NCBI GenBank assembly: GCA_036268055.1
Contig: DATAUW010000001.1
Span: 124,001-188,000 of the forward strand
Direction of reading: 5' to 3'
Length of the DNA stretch: 64,000 nt
Origin: Verrucomicrobiia bacterium
GTDB taxonomy: Bacteria; Verrucomicrobiota; Verrucomicrobiia; Limisphaerales; Pedosphaeraceae
Shown: in pieces, positions 10,163-20,286 of the stretch
Layout of the letters: each line of letters begins with the position of its first letter
How positions within the stretch are numbered: position 1 is the first letter of the stretch
Made by a program: the position numbers and the translations under genes
The notes under the pieces: model-generated
Databases searched by the model: none
What the model saw: the letters and a program-made list of their open reading frames with translations, nothing else
What the model was told of the DNA's origin: nothing

Positions 10163-12208
10163 TCAAGTCGCCGCCGAAATCGGCTTGCCGCCTTGGACTG
10201 ATCCGGACCCCGGCGTAAGCGGCTCGCGAAAACTCCGCCACATATTGCGCGGCAGGCAGCCGAGCACGATCAGAAAAACCTGGCTCAGCACGAACGCGAT
10301 CAGCCAATGAAACGCCGCGTCCATGAAACCGTACGAATGCAAACCGATGCCGAGCATATTCACGCCGAACCACGAAAAACTCGTCACGATATTTCCAAAA
10401 ATAGCCATGTTCATCAGCCCGCGCTCGCGCACCATGCCGCCCCAGCGCGCATGCAAAATCGTCGCGTTCCAAATCACGATCAACAACGCGCCATTCTCCT
10501 TCGGGTCCCAACCCCAAAACCGTCCCCACGATTGGTCCGCCCAAATTCCGCCCAGCACCGTGCCCACAAAACTGAACAACGTCGCAAAACAAACGATGCC
10601 ATAAACCATTTTGGCGAGCGCCTTGCCGATGTCCGGTTGCGTCGCAGTCGCGGAAACTTTCTTGGATTTGGGCGCGACCGCCTCCGCATTGCCCGCTCCG
10701 GCTTTCCGCGAAAGAATCGGCGTGAACATGCCGAGCGTGATGTAAGCCACCGCCAGCAAACCCGCCACAAATGTCGAAGCATAACCCAGCGTCACGATCA
10801 CCACGTGCGTGGCCAGCCAGAAATTCGTGTCCAACACCGCGCGCATCATCTCCATCGTGTCCGCGCCAATCGCCAGATTATGCGCGATCAACAGCGTCAC
10901 AAATCCCGCCACCGACGCCACCGCATTCCCGATTCCAATCTTATACACCCGTTCCAGCACGAGTCCCAGCACGCACGCGCCCCAGCCGATGAAAATCGCT
11001 GACGAATAAAGATTCGTCACTGGCGGACGCCCTTCAAGCACCATGCGGAAAATCAATCCCGACGTATGCACCACCCACGCCAGCAAAATCAAATAAAACG
11101 CCGAGCGGCGAAATGCCTCCGACAAATCCGGCACCACGCCGAAAGTCAGCAACCCACCCGCCGTCAACACGAACGCAAAAATGTACATGATCATCGCATG
11201 CAAAAACGCCTTGAGATCATTATAGAAAAATTCGTGGCGTCCTTTGGCCATTTCCGCGGGGAGATTTTTTTCGAGCCATTGCGTATAATCGGACACTGCT
11301 TGATTGAACGCCGCCGGGTTGCCATCGTGGTACGCGGCGGCAGCCGACGCCAGCCAACCCATCGGCGCAAATATTTCGCGTGCCTGAATGGATTCCGTGA
11401 CGCCCGTGCCGAGATTGCCCCAGTCATCTTTTGCCGCGGCCGGACGCATCGGCGGAATGATTAGCGGATACATCGTTCCCGCGCCCGGTTCTTCCTGCAA
11501 ATTCTTGAACTCGCCAAACACGCTCGTGATTTTGTCGAACGCGTCCTTGTCATAAGTCTTGCCATCCTCTTTCGCTTGCACCGCCGCGACACCCGGCTCA
11601 ATCGCCGCCTGGATCAAATCCAGGTCCGCCGCAAAGTCTTCGCGTCCCGGCGGGTTCAATGTGAATTTCAACCGCTGATAAAGCCCGACTGCATTTCCCA
11701 GTTTCAACACCTGCCGTTGCAACGGCGTGCGCAACTGATCATCCACCGTTTCCGCTTTGCCCGCCTGCGCCATGATTTCCGGCAGCAGCGGTTTGAGTTG
11801 GTTGAAAGTGTAATAACGCAAACCGGATTTTTCCACGCCCTTATCCTGAAGCTTCAACTCGCCCAGCAGGTCGGGATGATGAATCAAAAATATCGGCCGC
11901 TCGTCCGCCTGTTCCGGCTGCGTCATCACTTCCAGCAACCACTCGGTGGATTTCAGTTTCTTCGGATGATGCCAGAATTCCCACGACGGAACCATTTCCA
12001 GCGGCAGGTCGGCGGTGCTGCGCATCTGCAACAGCGAATTGCGCGCCACGGAATCGAACGGCTGCACGCGCCCGTTCATCAGCACCGGCAGCCGCCCAAA
12101 ATCGCGCACGTGATAAATGCCTTCGGGCTTCGGCGCGAGTACGGCGATGACTTCGCTGGCGAAAAGGGCCAGGAAGAACCACGGCATTACTTTATAGAGT
12201 ATTTTCAT
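10163..12208 (-). CDS. ccsA: System II cytochrome c biogenesis protein CcsA
   Basis: 681-residue membrane protein that, with ResB, carries heme across the membrane and ligates it to CxxCH apocytochromes. The start is ATG at 12208, inside an ATGA overlap with the resB stop, with AAGGAAAA just upstream; an in-frame ATG at 12286 is rejected because it lies inside resB. After an N-terminal helix comes a periplasmic region of about 330 residues, common in the long CcsA forms of PVC and Bacteroidetes, then about eight membrane helices. The heme-handling WWD signature is WGRFWGWDPKENGALL, with conserved His residues in flanking helices. Confidence 0.95.
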   Translation of the reverse strand: MKILYKVMPWFFLALFASEVIAVLAPKPEGIYHVRDFGRLPVLMNGRVQPFDSVARNSLLQMRSTADLPLEMVPSWEFWHHPKKLKSTEWLLEVMTQPEQADERPIFLIHHPDLLGELKLQDKGVEKSGLRYYTFNQLKPLLPEIMAQAGKAETVDDQLRTPLQRQVLKLGNAVGLYQRLKFTLNPPGREDFAADLDLIQAAIEPGVAAVQAKEDGKTYDKDAFDKITSVFGEFKNLQEEPGAGTMYPLIIPPMRPAAAKDDWGNLGTGVTESIQAREIFAPMGWLASAAAAYHDGNPAAFNQAVSDYTQWLEKNLPAEMAKGRHEFFYNDLKAFLHAMIMYIFAFVLTAGGLLTFGVVPDLSEAFRRSAFYLILLAWVVHTSGLIFRMVLEGRPPVTNLYSSAIFIGWGACVLGLVLERVYKIGIGNAVASVAGFVTLLIAHNLAIGADTMEMMRAVLDTNFWLATHVVIVTLGYASTFVAGLLAVAYITLGMFTPILSRKAGAGNAEAVAPKSKKVSATATQPDIGKALAKMVYGIVCFATLFSFVGTVLGGIWADQSWGRFWGWDPKENGALLIVIWNATILHARWGGMVRERGLMNMAIFGNIVTSFSWFGVNMLGIGLHSYGFMDAAFHWLIAFVLSQVFLIVLGCLPRNMWRSFREPLTPGSGSVQGGKPISAAT

Positions 12209-13767
12209 GCGTTTTTCCTTTTCACAGCAAATCCAATTAAATGAGACATGAACTGGATAATCAACCCCAAAGCGATCATGATGCACGCCAGATAAGGCGT
12301 CAGCCAGCCCGGGTTTTTCACCACTTGCAACACCGTCGCCGGTTTCTTCGGCATCCTCTCATCAAAACTTGCCTGATAATAAGTGATACCCCGGTAGCGC
12401 AACGGATAGTTCATCTTAATCAGCACCTCACGGTCCTCGTTGTCCGTCGGATTGACCAGGCGGATGCGGCTGGAAAAATTCTTCGGGATGTCCGTGCCTT
12501 TATAAATGTCGTGGTTGAATTTCAACAGGCTGATGGTGTAAGGCTCATAATAGCGCTTGAATTGAAACGCCATCTGATAAGTCTTGTTCCCCACGCTGAT
12601 GGTTTCGCCCGGATTTTCCGGCGTCGCCCACAGCAGCCACGTCCCGAGCGAACCCTGATTATTAAGCAACTCGACCACCACGCCGGGAAAATTGCGACGT
12701 TCAGTATCCGTCACCGTTGGTTCCGGCGTGACGATCGTGCCCGCCAGCATTCCCTGATTTGCATGCACGTCTATCGCGTTCCCGCCCGGGCGACTAAATA
12801 ACTGGCACTTCGCCCAATAGTTTTTCACGCGAATCGTGAACGGCAATTTCTCGTCCTTCAATTCCCCCTTCTTCACCAGGACATCTTCGGGAAACGTAGC
12901 CATGCTCGCGCCGCCCATATCGCCCGCCAGCGAAACCGCCAGCAAATTACCACCCATCATCGGCGCGAACAAAAACGAAAGCGAATATTGTTTGCCATCC
13001 AGCGAAAATGTTTGCGGGCTTTGTTCCTTGCTCGGCACTAAATACGTTCCGAAAGTTTTTCCGCCGGAAACAATTTCCACCAGCGCCGCCGAGCGCACCG
13101 CATCGTTGTCACCCGCCGTTTCCGGCAACGCCAGCAGCGAAAAATTCGTGTACGCGCCATGATCCGCCGCCACAGGAACCGCCATCGGCGGCGGCATTTC
13201 TTCGACATCGCAATTCGGCCAGTAATTTTTCACGCGAATCGTCACGGGCAGCGCGGCATTTTGGATTTCGCCCTTGCGCGCGAGCAATGATTCGGGAATC
13301 GAAACAATCTGGTCGCTCTTGGGGTCGGATGAATCCACCATCACCAGTTCATTCGCGCGAAAATCCTCGGAGTAATTGCGCGTCGTGCCCTCGAACAATT
13401 TCATGGAACTTTCGCGCGCGAGCAAATCCGTCAGCAACTGCCCGAGCAGCAGCAAAATCAATCCCAGATGGATAAGCTGAATGCCGATTTTTTTCGTCGT
13501 GAATTGAAACCGCTTGATGTGCGCGACGATCAAATTGACCAGCAGCAACCCGCCCAGCAAATAACCGCCGGGCAGCAAAATCGGCCAGGTGCTGTCGCCG
13601 ATGGTAGGCCGCCAGATATACCAGCTTTTGAAATAGCGCACCTGCGCCGCATAAAGCCCTTCATGCACCTGCGCGAGTGTGCCGACAAAAATCAGCACCA
13701 GCCCGGCGCACAACAGCACCACGGTCAGCCGCAGTGAACAAAGAAATTTGACGACGCGATTAACCAT
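12205..13767 (-). CDS. resB: System II cytochrome c biogenesis protein ResB
   Basis: 520-residue partner of CcsA in holocytochrome c synthesis. Membrane helices occur near residues 7-27 and about 65-110 (GGYLLGGLLLVNLIVAHI, IQLIHLGLILLLLGQLL), with a final helix near the C-terminus (YLACIMIALGLIIQFMSHL); a large periplasmic domain lies between. The stretch LLCAGLVLIFVGTLAQVHEG near the start is typical of ResB. It overlaps the upstream lipoprotein gene by 8 bp and ccsA by 4 bp, so the three genes form a tight operon. Within the periplasmic part, RVKNYWPNCDVEE and RVKNYWAKCQLFS suggest an internal duplication. Confidence 0.94.
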   Translation of the reverse strand: MVNRVVKFLCSLRLTVVLLCAGLVLIFVGTLAQVHEGLYAAQVRYFKSWYIWRPTIGDSTWPILLPGGYLLGGLLLVNLIVAHIKRFQFTTKKIGIQLIHLGLILLLLGQLLTDLLARESSMKLFEGTTRNYSEDFRANELVMVDSSDPKSDQIVSIPESLLARKGEIQNAALPVTIRVKNYWPNCDVEEMPPPMAVPVAADHGAYTNFSLLALPETAGDNDAVRSAALVEIVSGGKTFGTYLVPSKEQSPQTFSLDGKQYSLSFLFAPMMGGNLLAVSLAGDMGGASMATFPEDVLVKKGELKDEKLPFTIRVKNYWAKCQLFSRPGGNAIDVHANQGMLAGTIVTPEPTVTDTERRNFPGVVVELLNNQGSLGTWLLWATPENPGETISVGNKTYQMAFQFKRYYEPYTISLLKFNHDIYKGTDIPKNFSSRIRLVNPTDNEDREVLIKMNYPLRYRGITYYQASFDERMPKKPATVLQVVKNPGWLTPYLACIMIALGLIIQFMSHLIGFAVKRKNA

Positions 13768-14863
13768 TGGGATAGCGAACGGATTGCACGAATTTCAGGA
13801 AATCATCTTTGACGCGCGCCGCCGCCGGCGTATCGCCCGTCAATTTGTAAAACCAGGTCTGCCCATCGCGCGGCCAAATGATTCCGACGATGCGCGTGTC
13901 TTTGCCGTTTTTGCCTTTGCCATTCACATCCACCAGCATCGCCTTGCCGCCCGGCACATCCAGCGGCGTGAATGCCTTGCTCGTTTCGTCATCGCCCAGC
14001 GGAGCTAAACCGACCTGCCCGCGCCAGCGATTGATGTTCATCAAAAATCCGCCGCCCTCGCCCGCCAGTTGGCTCACCGTCACACTCGCGTCACCGTCCG
14101 GACCGTTAGCAACATATTTCGCAAGCACGAACTGTGGAGTCTCGGCTTCGTGCCAGCCGGTGGGAACGATCCATGCCGGTTTGTCCGGTTCCGGTGATGG
14201 AATATTTACCGGCGCGGCGCCGGTGTTATCTTGCGGCATTTGCCCCGTGTCACCCGCGCTGGACATCTCGACGTGCGGCGAAGGAATTTCCGCGCCGCTC
14301 ACGAACGAAACCGATTTCAGAAAATCAATCATCGCCGGTTTCTGCGCCGCGACAGTTTGCGCATTGCCGATGAGTTTGAAAAACCAGGTCGTGCCCTCGT
14401 GCGGAACCACCGCCACGAGCACTTCATTGGAAGAAGTTGAATTACCGGTGGTCGAACCCGTCAAATTGACCAGCGAACCTTTGGCATCGCCGACCGTGAC
14501 GGGTTCCGTAAGCTTCGCCAGTTCGGCATCGCTCAACGGCGGCAAGCCGGAAGTATCGCGGACGACATTGATCAAGCTAAGCTGGCTCGCGCCTTCGCCG
14601 GGAAAAGACATCACCGACAATTCGGCTTTATGATCGGCGATGGAAAAAAGCGCGACGCTCATTTTCGCCGCCGGCACTTCCGTCCAGCCGGAAGGTAACT
14701 GGAACCGGATCGGCGACGGCGCAGGCGGCTCGGCAACTTTCGGAACACGAACCACGCTGATTTCCTCGCGATGGCAACCCGCGCCGAGCATTGCCAATAA
14801 AACAAGGATGGAGAGACACCGCGAGAGCGATGTTGGGTTGGCAACGGAAGACAGAAAATTCAC
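13760..14863 (-). CDS. Predicted lipoprotein with two tandem homologous domains, linked to resB-ccsA
   Basis: 367 residues from a GTG at 14863. The N-terminus is a signal sequence ending in a plausible, slightly unusual lipobox (LGAGC). The body is two similar halves of about 140 residues. Each begins with a P-x-GW element (LPSGWTEVPAAKMSVALFSI; VPTGWHEAETPQFVLAKYVA), then a strand with SVMSFPGEG or TVSQLAGEG, a variable link, a TWFFKL or TWFYKL strand, and a final helix FLKSVSF or FLKFVQSVRY. I know no function. The 8-bp overlap with resB suggests a role in cytochrome maturation or in the envelope redox system it serves. Confidence 0.85.
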   Translation of the reverse strand: MNFLSSVANPTSLSRCLSILVLLAMLGAGCHREEISVVRVPKVAEPPAPSPIRFQLPSGWTEVPAAKMSVALFSIADHKAELSVMSFPGEGASQLSLINVVRDTSGLPPLSDAELAKLTEPVTVGDAKGSLVNLTGSTTGNSTSSNEVLVAVVPHEGTTWFFKLIGNAQTVAAQKPAMIDFLKSVSFVSGAEIPSPHVEMSSAGDTGQMPQDNTGAAPVNIPSPEPDKPAWIVPTGWHEAETPQFVLAKYVANGPDGDASVTVSQLAGEGGGFLMNINRWRGQVGLAPLGDDETSKAFTPLDVPGGKAMLVDVNGKGKNGKDTRIVGIIWPRDGQTWFYKLTGDTPAAARVKDDFLKFVQSVRYPNG

Positions 14864-14986
14864 TTTAGCTTGTTACGTTTTGCTGACCGACAACTGTTTC
14901 AGAATATCTAATACAAATTTGGACTGAATGGAAAGAGGTTTTGTTCAAGCGAAGGATGGCGGGTAATAATTGCGCATCAAAAAATA

Positions 14987-15017
14987 AAGCCGCCTCGAAT
15001 TCATTCAAAGGCGGCTT
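14987..15017 (-). terminator. Rho-independent terminator downstream of rho
   Basis: Perfect 9-bp inverted repeat AAGCCGCCT/AGGCGGCTT (14987-14995 with 15009-15017) with a 13-nt loop. Read on the minus strand it is followed by TTTATTTTTT. It lies 42 bp past the rho stop, so it closes the rho transcript before the next operon. Confidence 0.9.
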
Positions 15018-15058
15018 CATTGACATTGCATTGGTCGCCACTCGCGGCGACTGGCCGA

Positions 15059-16597
15059 TTAACCCACCGGCCCCATGCCCAGCAGGAACTCAATATTGCT
15101 GCCGGTTTTCTTGAGCTTATTGAGCATCAATTCCATCGCTTCAACCGGCGGCACGCCCGTGAGCGCGCGGCGCAGGACAACGACTTTGTTGTACTCGTCC
15201 GGGTGATAGAGCAATTCCTCTTTGCGCGTGCCGGAAAGCTCGATGTTGATCGAAGGGAAAATGCGGCGGTCCACCAAATGGCGGTCGAGATGCACTTCCA
15301 TGTTGCCGGTGCCCTTGAACTCTTCAAAGATAACTTCATCCATGCGCGAACCGGTGTCCACGAGCGCCGTCGCAATGATCGTGAGCGAACCGCCTTCTTC
15401 AATATTGCGGGCCGCGCCAAAAAAGCGCTTGGGTTTGTGCAGCGCGTTTGCGTCCACACCGCCGGAAAGAATTTTTCCCGAGTGCGGCTGCACCGTGTTA
15501 TAGGCGCGCGCGAGACGCGTAATAGAATCGAGCAGGATGACGACATCGCGTTTGTGCTCGACCATGCGCTTGGCTTTTTCGATGACCATTTCCGCGACCT
15601 GCACATGGCGTTCGGGCGGTTCGTCGAAGGTCGAACTGATCACTTCCGCGGGCTTGCAACTCCGCTCCATGTCCGTCACTTCCTCGGGGCGTTCGTCAAT
15701 CAGCAGAATGAATAGATACGCGCCGGGATCGTTTTTCAAAATCGCATTGGCGAGCTTCTGCATCAAAACCGTCTTGCCCGTGCGCGGCGGCGCGACGATC
15801 AATCCGCGAGTGCCTTTGCCGATCGGACAAACGAGATCCAGCACGCGCGTGGATAATTCGTCCGGCTGCGTCTCCAAAATAAAACGGCGATTCGGAAACA
15901 GCGGCGTCAAATTATCAAAATGCGTCTTGTCCTTGGCCTTGTCCGGTTCTTCCGTGTCAACCGCTTCAACTTTCAGCAGCGCGAAAAAACGCTCCTTGTC
16001 CTTGGGCGGACGGATTTGCCCGGCGACCAGGTTGCCCGTCTGCAAATCGAAACGGCGGATTTGCGAAGGCGAAACGTAAATGTCTTCCGGGCACGGCAGG
16101 TAATTGAAACTCTGCGACCGCAAAAATCCGAAACCTTCCGTAAGCACTTCCAGCACGCCCTCGGAGAAGAGGACACCGCTGCGCTCGGCATTTTTTTGCA
16201 GGATATGAAAAATGACTTCGTGCTTGCGCATCGTGCCGAAATTTTCCACGCCCAAATCCTTCGCCATCTGGTTCAGGTCGGACATGGTCATCGCCTGGAG
16301 CTTCGCGATATTCAGCGAAGTGGCGATGACGTCGCGCTTGCCGGGGGGACGCGCAGGTTCATCACGCTCGTCTTCGTCATGAGCCTCGACCGGCCGCGTG
16401 GGAGGTTCGAGCTTCATGGGCGCGGGCTGCGACGGCGGCTGCGGAGGTTCGGGATCGGAAACGGGAGTGGAACCGACGCCGTCCACCGGCGCGCCATCAC
16501 CATCAAATGGGAGACCGTCGGGAGGAATTCTTCCGGCCGCCTTGAGCTTGCCCGGAACTTTGGGCTTCGCGGCCTTCTTTGCACTGACTTTAGCCAT
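15059..16597 (-). CDS. rho: Transcription termination factor Rho
   Basis: Hexameric RNA helicase/ATPase that ends transcription. It is 512 residues against 419 in E. coli; the extra length is an N-terminal, Pro-rich and charged extension of about 90 residues ([15 protein letters not shown], then [12 protein letters not shown]). The Rho N domain begins near [20 protein letters not shown], the RNA-binding cold-shock-like domain follows ([20 protein letters not shown]), and the ATPase core has Walker A APPRTGKT and the arginine-finger-bearing C-terminal half. The start is ATG at 16597, 159 bp after the upstream fusion gene. Such disordered extensions occur in other bacterial Rho proteins and can change RNA binding. 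Confidence 0.97.
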   Translation of the reverse strand: MAKVSAKKAAKPKVPGKLKAAGRIPPDGLPFDGDGAPVDGVGSTPVSDPEPPQPPSQPAPMKLEPPTRPVEAHDEDERDEPARPPGKRDVIATSLNIAKLQAMTMSDLNQMAKDLGVENFGTMRKHEVIFHILQKNAERSGVLFSEGVLEVLTEGFGFLRSQSFNYLPCPEDIYVSPSQIRRFDLQTGNLVAGQIRPPKDKERFFALLKVEAVDTEEPDKAKDKTHFDNLTPLFPNRRFILETQPDELSTRVLDLVCPIGKGTRGLIVAPPRTGKTVLMQKLANAILKNDPGAYLFILLIDERPEEVTDMERSCKPAEVISSTFDEPPERHVQVAEMVIEKAKRMVEHKRDVVILLDSITRLARAYNTVQPHSGKILSGGVDANALHKPKRFFGAARNIEEGGSLTIIATALVDTGSRMDEVIFEEFKGTGNMEVHLDRHLVDRRIFPSINIELSGTRKEELLYHPDEYNKVVVLRRALTGVPPVEAMELMLNKLKKTGSNIEFLLGMGPVG

Positions 16598-16756
16598 AAA
16601 CTTTAAAATGTAATTTGTTAAATTCGCCGCGATGTGGAGACAACCTTTCCAATCACTCCTTCGCGACGACGGGTTGGACGACCCAGAACTGGATTAATTT
16701 AAAAAATCTCGAGACGGCTTACCAACCGGGGTTACCGAAAGATTTATTAACTCTTC

Positions 16757-18931
16757 TCAATACGGCAAGGGAAATCTTGCAGTCAATTCATGGACACGTT
16801 GCCGGACTTTGGCCACGGTGTCAACATTCTTGATGTCCATCAAAACTTCACTGATCATGTCCGCGATGGCCGCCATCTCCGGCTCCTTCATTCCACGCGT
16901 CGTCACCGCGGGCGTGCCCAGACGGATGCCGCTGGCCTGGAATGGCGAGCGCGTCTCAAACGGGATGGTGTTTTTGTTCACCGTGATTCCCGCTTCGTCG
17001 AGTATGATCTGACAATCCTTGCCAGTGAGCCCGCGCGCGCCCACGTCCACCAGCATCAAGTGGTTGTCCGTGCCGCCGCTGACCAACCGATAGCTGTTGC
17101 GCCGCATGCCTTCGGCCAACGCCGCGGCGTTGCGAACGATCTGCTGCTGGTAATTGCGAAACGCCGGTTGCAGCGCTTCGTGAAAACAAACCGCCTTGGC
17201 CGCAATGACGTGCATCAACGGCCCGCCCTGGATTCCGGGAAATGCCTGCGAATCAATTTCCTTCGCGTAACGCTCCTTGCACAGGATGAGTCCGCCGCGC
17301 GGCCCACGCAACGTCTTGTGCGTCGTGGTCGTCACAAAATCCGCGTGCTCAATCGGGCTCGGATGCAACCCCGTCGCCACCAAACCCGCGATGTGCGCGA
17401 TGTCCGCCAGCATCAACGCGCCAACTTCGCGCGCAATCGCGCCCATTCGCTCAAAATCAATGATCCGCGGGTACGCGCTCGCGCCAACGGTGATCATTTT
17501 GGGCCGATGTTCCCGCGCCATCCGCGCAAGTTGATCGTAATCAATGCGCTCGTTTTCTTTGTTCACGCCGTAGTGAACGATCTCAAAAAATTTGCCGGAG
17601 AAATTCGCCTTGTTGCCGTGCGTCAGATGGCCGCCGTGGGTCAAATCCATCGTAAGCATCTTGTCGCCGGGCTTAAGGAAAGCGAAATAAACCGCCATGT
17701 TCGCGCCGCTGCCGGAGTGCGGCTGGACGTTCGCGTGTTCGGCGCCAAACAATTTGCGCGCGCGGTTGATCGCCAACTGCTCGACCGTATCCACGTTTTC
17801 GCAACCGCCGTACCAGCGCTTCTTGGGATAACCCTCGGCATACTTATTCGTGAGCACGGAACCCTGCGCTTCCATCACCGCCGGACTGGTGAAATTTTCG
17901 CTGGCGATGAGTTCGATATTTTCCTGCTGGCGATGAAGCTCAAGGTCAATGGCGTCGGCAATTTCCGGGTCAACGGCTTTGAGTCCAAGTTCGTTATAAG
18001 AAGCGATGTTTTCCATTTTATTTACGCGGCGTTCGTGGCGGCCGCCTTCGAAATGCGCGCTGCGAAAGGCGTCCACGATTTTTTTGGCTAGTTCGGGCGG
18101 GGTCACGTTGGCCCCAAGACAAATCACATTGGCATCATTATGCTGGCGCGCCAGCGATGCCATTGGCTCACTGAAAACCTGCGCGGCACGAATGCCGGGA
18201 ATCTTATTGGCGGACATGCAGATGCCCGCTCCGGTGCTGCAAACCAGAATACCCAGTTCGGCCCGGTGCGAAAGCAAACTTTGCCCCACCGCTAACGCGT
18301 AATCGGGATAATCGGTGGACGCCGTCGAATGCGTGCCCAAATCCACGAGGCTGACGCCTTCATCAAGCAAATAATTTTTCAGCGTTTCCTTGAGCGCAAA
18401 TCCGGCATGGTCCGCGCCCAGCGCGAAAGTGACGCGCTCGCCAAATTCCTCCTGCTCTTCCGCCGCTACTTCCTGGTCCTGGTCCACAAACCGGATCAAG
18501 GTCGCAATCCCCTGCTCGATCTGGTCGCGGCAATTCATATAGACCTCGTACGAACCACCGATGGGATCGCTGATGTCCTTCTCGAAAATATCCAGCGTGT
18601 CGTCGAACTCGCGAAGCAAAAAAGTTTTTTCCGCCGCCTGCGGATACAATAGAAAAACTGTATCCACATGACTGTGAGTCATTCCAAAAATATAATCCGC
18701 TTCAGCGACCAACTCGCCGGTAAGCTGGCGGCTGCGTTGCCGGGAAATATCTATGCCCAATTCCTTGACCGCCTGCACCGCGTACGGGCTGGGAGCCTGT
18801 CCTTCCATCGCGCCGATGCCCGCCGACAGCACGCGGATGTCGCGGCGGCCCTTCATCACATGGCGAAAGATGCCTTCAGCCATGGGGCTGCGGCAAATAT
18901 TTCCAGTGCAGACGAAAAGGATGGTTTTCAT
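16757..18931 (-). CDS. glyA: Three-domain fusion: LMW protein phosphatase - RpiB isomerase - serine hydroxymethyltransferase
   Basis: One uninterrupted 724-residue frame. Residues 1-~152 are a low-molecular-weight protein Tyr/Arg phosphatase: the CX5R loop CTGNICR starts at C8, and the acid loop is [12 protein letters not shown]. Residues ~163-300 are RpiB (ribose-5-phosphate isomerase B): [19 protein letters not shown], the catalytic Cys in ILVCSTGAG and His in RQHNDANVI. Residues 306-724 are GlyA, with the PLP-lysine motif [14 protein letters not shown]. No Met lies at the phosphatase-RpiB junction, so those two must be made together. M306 (ATG at 18016) could start GlyA alone but lacks a Shine-Dalgarno. 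Catalytic residues look intact in all three domains. rpiB-glyA adjacency is common; a triple fusion is not something I recognise as standard. Confidence 0.93.
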   Translation of the reverse strand: MKTILFVCTGNICRSPMAEGIFRHVMKGRRDIRVLSAGIGAMEGQAPSPYAVQAVKELGIDISRQRSRQLTGELVAEADYIFGMTHSHVDTVFLLYPQAAEKTFLLREFDDTLDIFEKDISDPIGGSYEVYMNCRDQIEQGIATLIRFVDQDQEVAAEEQEEFGERVTFALGADHAGFALKETLKNYLLDEGVSLVDLGTHSTASTDYPDYALAVGQSLLSHRAELGILVCSTGAGICMSANKIPGIRAAQVFSEPMASLARQHNDANVICLGANVTPPELAKKIVDAFRSAHFEGGRHERRVNKMENIASYNELGLKAVDPEIADAIDLELHRQQENIELIASENFTSPAVMEAQGSVLTNKYAEGYPKKRWYGGCENVDTVEQLAINRARKLFGAEHANVQPHSGSGANMAVYFAFLKPGDKMLTMDLTHGGHLTHGNKANFSGKFFEIVHYGVNKENERIDYDQLARMAREHRPKMITVGASAYPRIIDFERMGAIAREVGALMLADIAHIAGLVATGLHPSPIEHADFVTTTTHKTLRGPRGGLILCKERYAKEIDSQAFPGIQGGPLMHVIAAKAVCFHEALQPAFRNYQQQIVRNAAALAEGMRRNSYRLVSGGTDNHLMLVDVGARGLTGKDCQIILDEAGITVNKNTIPFETRSPFQASGIRLGTPAVTTRGMKEPEMAAIADMISEVLMDIKNVDTVAKVRQRVHELTARFPLPY

Positions 18932-18986
18932 GGATGCTTAACCTGTCTCAACTTGCGGCGGGTGAGAGAAATCGTCAACCGCGAAA

Positions 18987-20084
18987 TCAGGGGGCCTGCG
19001 CCCGATTGATAAGTGATAGACCTTTGATCAAATCCAGCGCGCGTCCCAGCACGGGATCACGCATGATGCGCGGCTCGTTTTCGATTTCCTTCTCGGTCAT
19101 CGGCGGCGCGACTTCATCCAGTTCCATGCCCGGACGTTCCCGGCGTTCGCGCATCAACTCGGCTTCATTGATCTGATGCTGGCGTACCGGACGGTTCGTG
19201 ACCGACATAGGTGTGGTCACGGAATCACCTATGAGGCTGGCGATCAATCCTGAAGAACTCGCAATCTCTTTGTAGGGATCGGCATAATAGGACCGTTCAT
19301 CTTCCGGCTTCACGTTCACTTGAATGTCCGGTTTGACGCCCTTGGTCGAAATCGCTTCGCCACCGCCCAACTTGATCGCCGAAGTCGCGATGCGCAAAAA
19401 CTGGCCGTTCTTCAAAGGATATTCCTGGCTCATGGCCGCTTCACCGGCTGTGGTGGCGCCCAGCAAAATTGCCCGGTCATCACCGCGCAAAATTGCCGCG
19501 AGCGCTTCAGCCGCAGCAGCCGTTTCCTGATTCACGAGAATGGCGAGCGGAACCGTCACGGCATCCGTCTTGGTCTTGGATTGCACCACGCCGTTACCCC
19601 AATCAAGCAAAGGCCGTTCTTTCGCGATAAATAAATCCGCCGCCGAAACCGCCGCTGAATAATCCGTCCCTCCAGCGAAACGCAAATCCAGCACCACACC
19701 TTTCAACTGGTTCGTTCCCGGCAAGTCTTTCAACGCTTTGGAAATCTGTGCCGACAATCCCTCGCCCACATGGCCCACGCGCAAATACGCCACGCCGTCG
19801 TCATACAAAACCGTCTTGGACAACACCGTGGCGTTAGTGGCATCCGGCATGGGCATGGAGCCGCCAGTAAGGGACACCCGACCGTGTAATTCATGCAACA
19901 GGCCAAGCACCGAATCGCGATTCAAATCAGTGGCGCTTTCACCCGCGAGATGTTCGCTGATGAGTTTCTTGACTTCCAGGTAATCAGGCGTGGCGTTCGT
20001 GTCCTCGGCCACGCGGGCGCGCAACGGTTGTGCCATCAGCATCACCGCTGCCGAGCCAAAAAGGATTTGTCGTAACAACATCAT
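18987..20084 (-). CDS. Exported S41 (C-terminal processing peptidase)-like protein lacking catalytic residues
   Basis: About 365 residues from the ATG at 20084, which begins a signal peptide (MMLLRQILFGSAAVMLMAQ); in-frame ATGs at 20111 and 20132 are alternatives. The core matches the tail-specific protease fold: VAYLRVGHVGEGLSAQI, VVLDLRFAGGTDY, LAILVNQETAAAAEALAAIL, RAILLGATTAGEAAM and GVKPDIQV. In active enzymes the nucleophile lies in S-A-S-A-S-E and the lysine in T-F-G-K-G; here these read T-A-A-A-A-E and T-A-G-E-A, so both members of the dyad are missing. No PDZ domain is evident. It is probably a periplasmic non-enzymatic binder or scaffold. The fusion gene follows after 55 bp. Confidence 0.83.
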   Translation of the reverse strand: MMLLRQILFGSAAVMLMAQPLRARVAEDTNATPDYLEVKKLISEHLAGESATDLNRDSVLGLLHELHGRVSLTGGSMPMPDATNATVLSKTVLYDDGVAYLRVGHVGEGLSAQISKALKDLPGTNQLKGVVLDLRFAGGTDYSAAVSAADLFIAKERPLLDWGNGVVQSKTKTDAVTVPLAILVNQETAAAAEALAAILRGDDRAILLGATTAGEAAMSQEYPLKNGQFLRIATSAIKLGGGEAISTKGVKPDIQVNVKPEDERSYYADPYKEIASSSGLIASLIGDSVTTPMSVTNRPVRQHQINEAELMRERRERPGMELDEVAPPMTEKEIENEPRIMRDPVLGRALDLIKGLSLINRAQAP

Positions 20085-20286
20085 AGTTATTCGATTCGCC
20101 GGGCGGAACATCCGTGTTTCTGCGGCGCTCATTTGGAAATATGATGCCGAACCCGCGCGGCGTCGAATGGAAATTGCAACGCATAATCCCCCGCTTGTCC
20201 AGCTTTTGTATAATGGGCGCGATGGCGGGCTTTAATATTTCATATAAAGCTAATTGAAGCGCCACCAGATTTCACCCGGGCAACCA

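Noticed and set aside
18016-18018. Separate glyA gene starting at the internal ATG
   Set aside because: The frame is continuous from the phosphatase start, and ACGAACGCCGCGTAAATAAA before the ATG has no Shine-Dalgarno. Kept as a possible secondary start only.
16790-18091. 433-residue plus-strand ORF opposite glyA
   Set aside because: Shadow of the SHMT domain, which has all family motifs on the minus strand.
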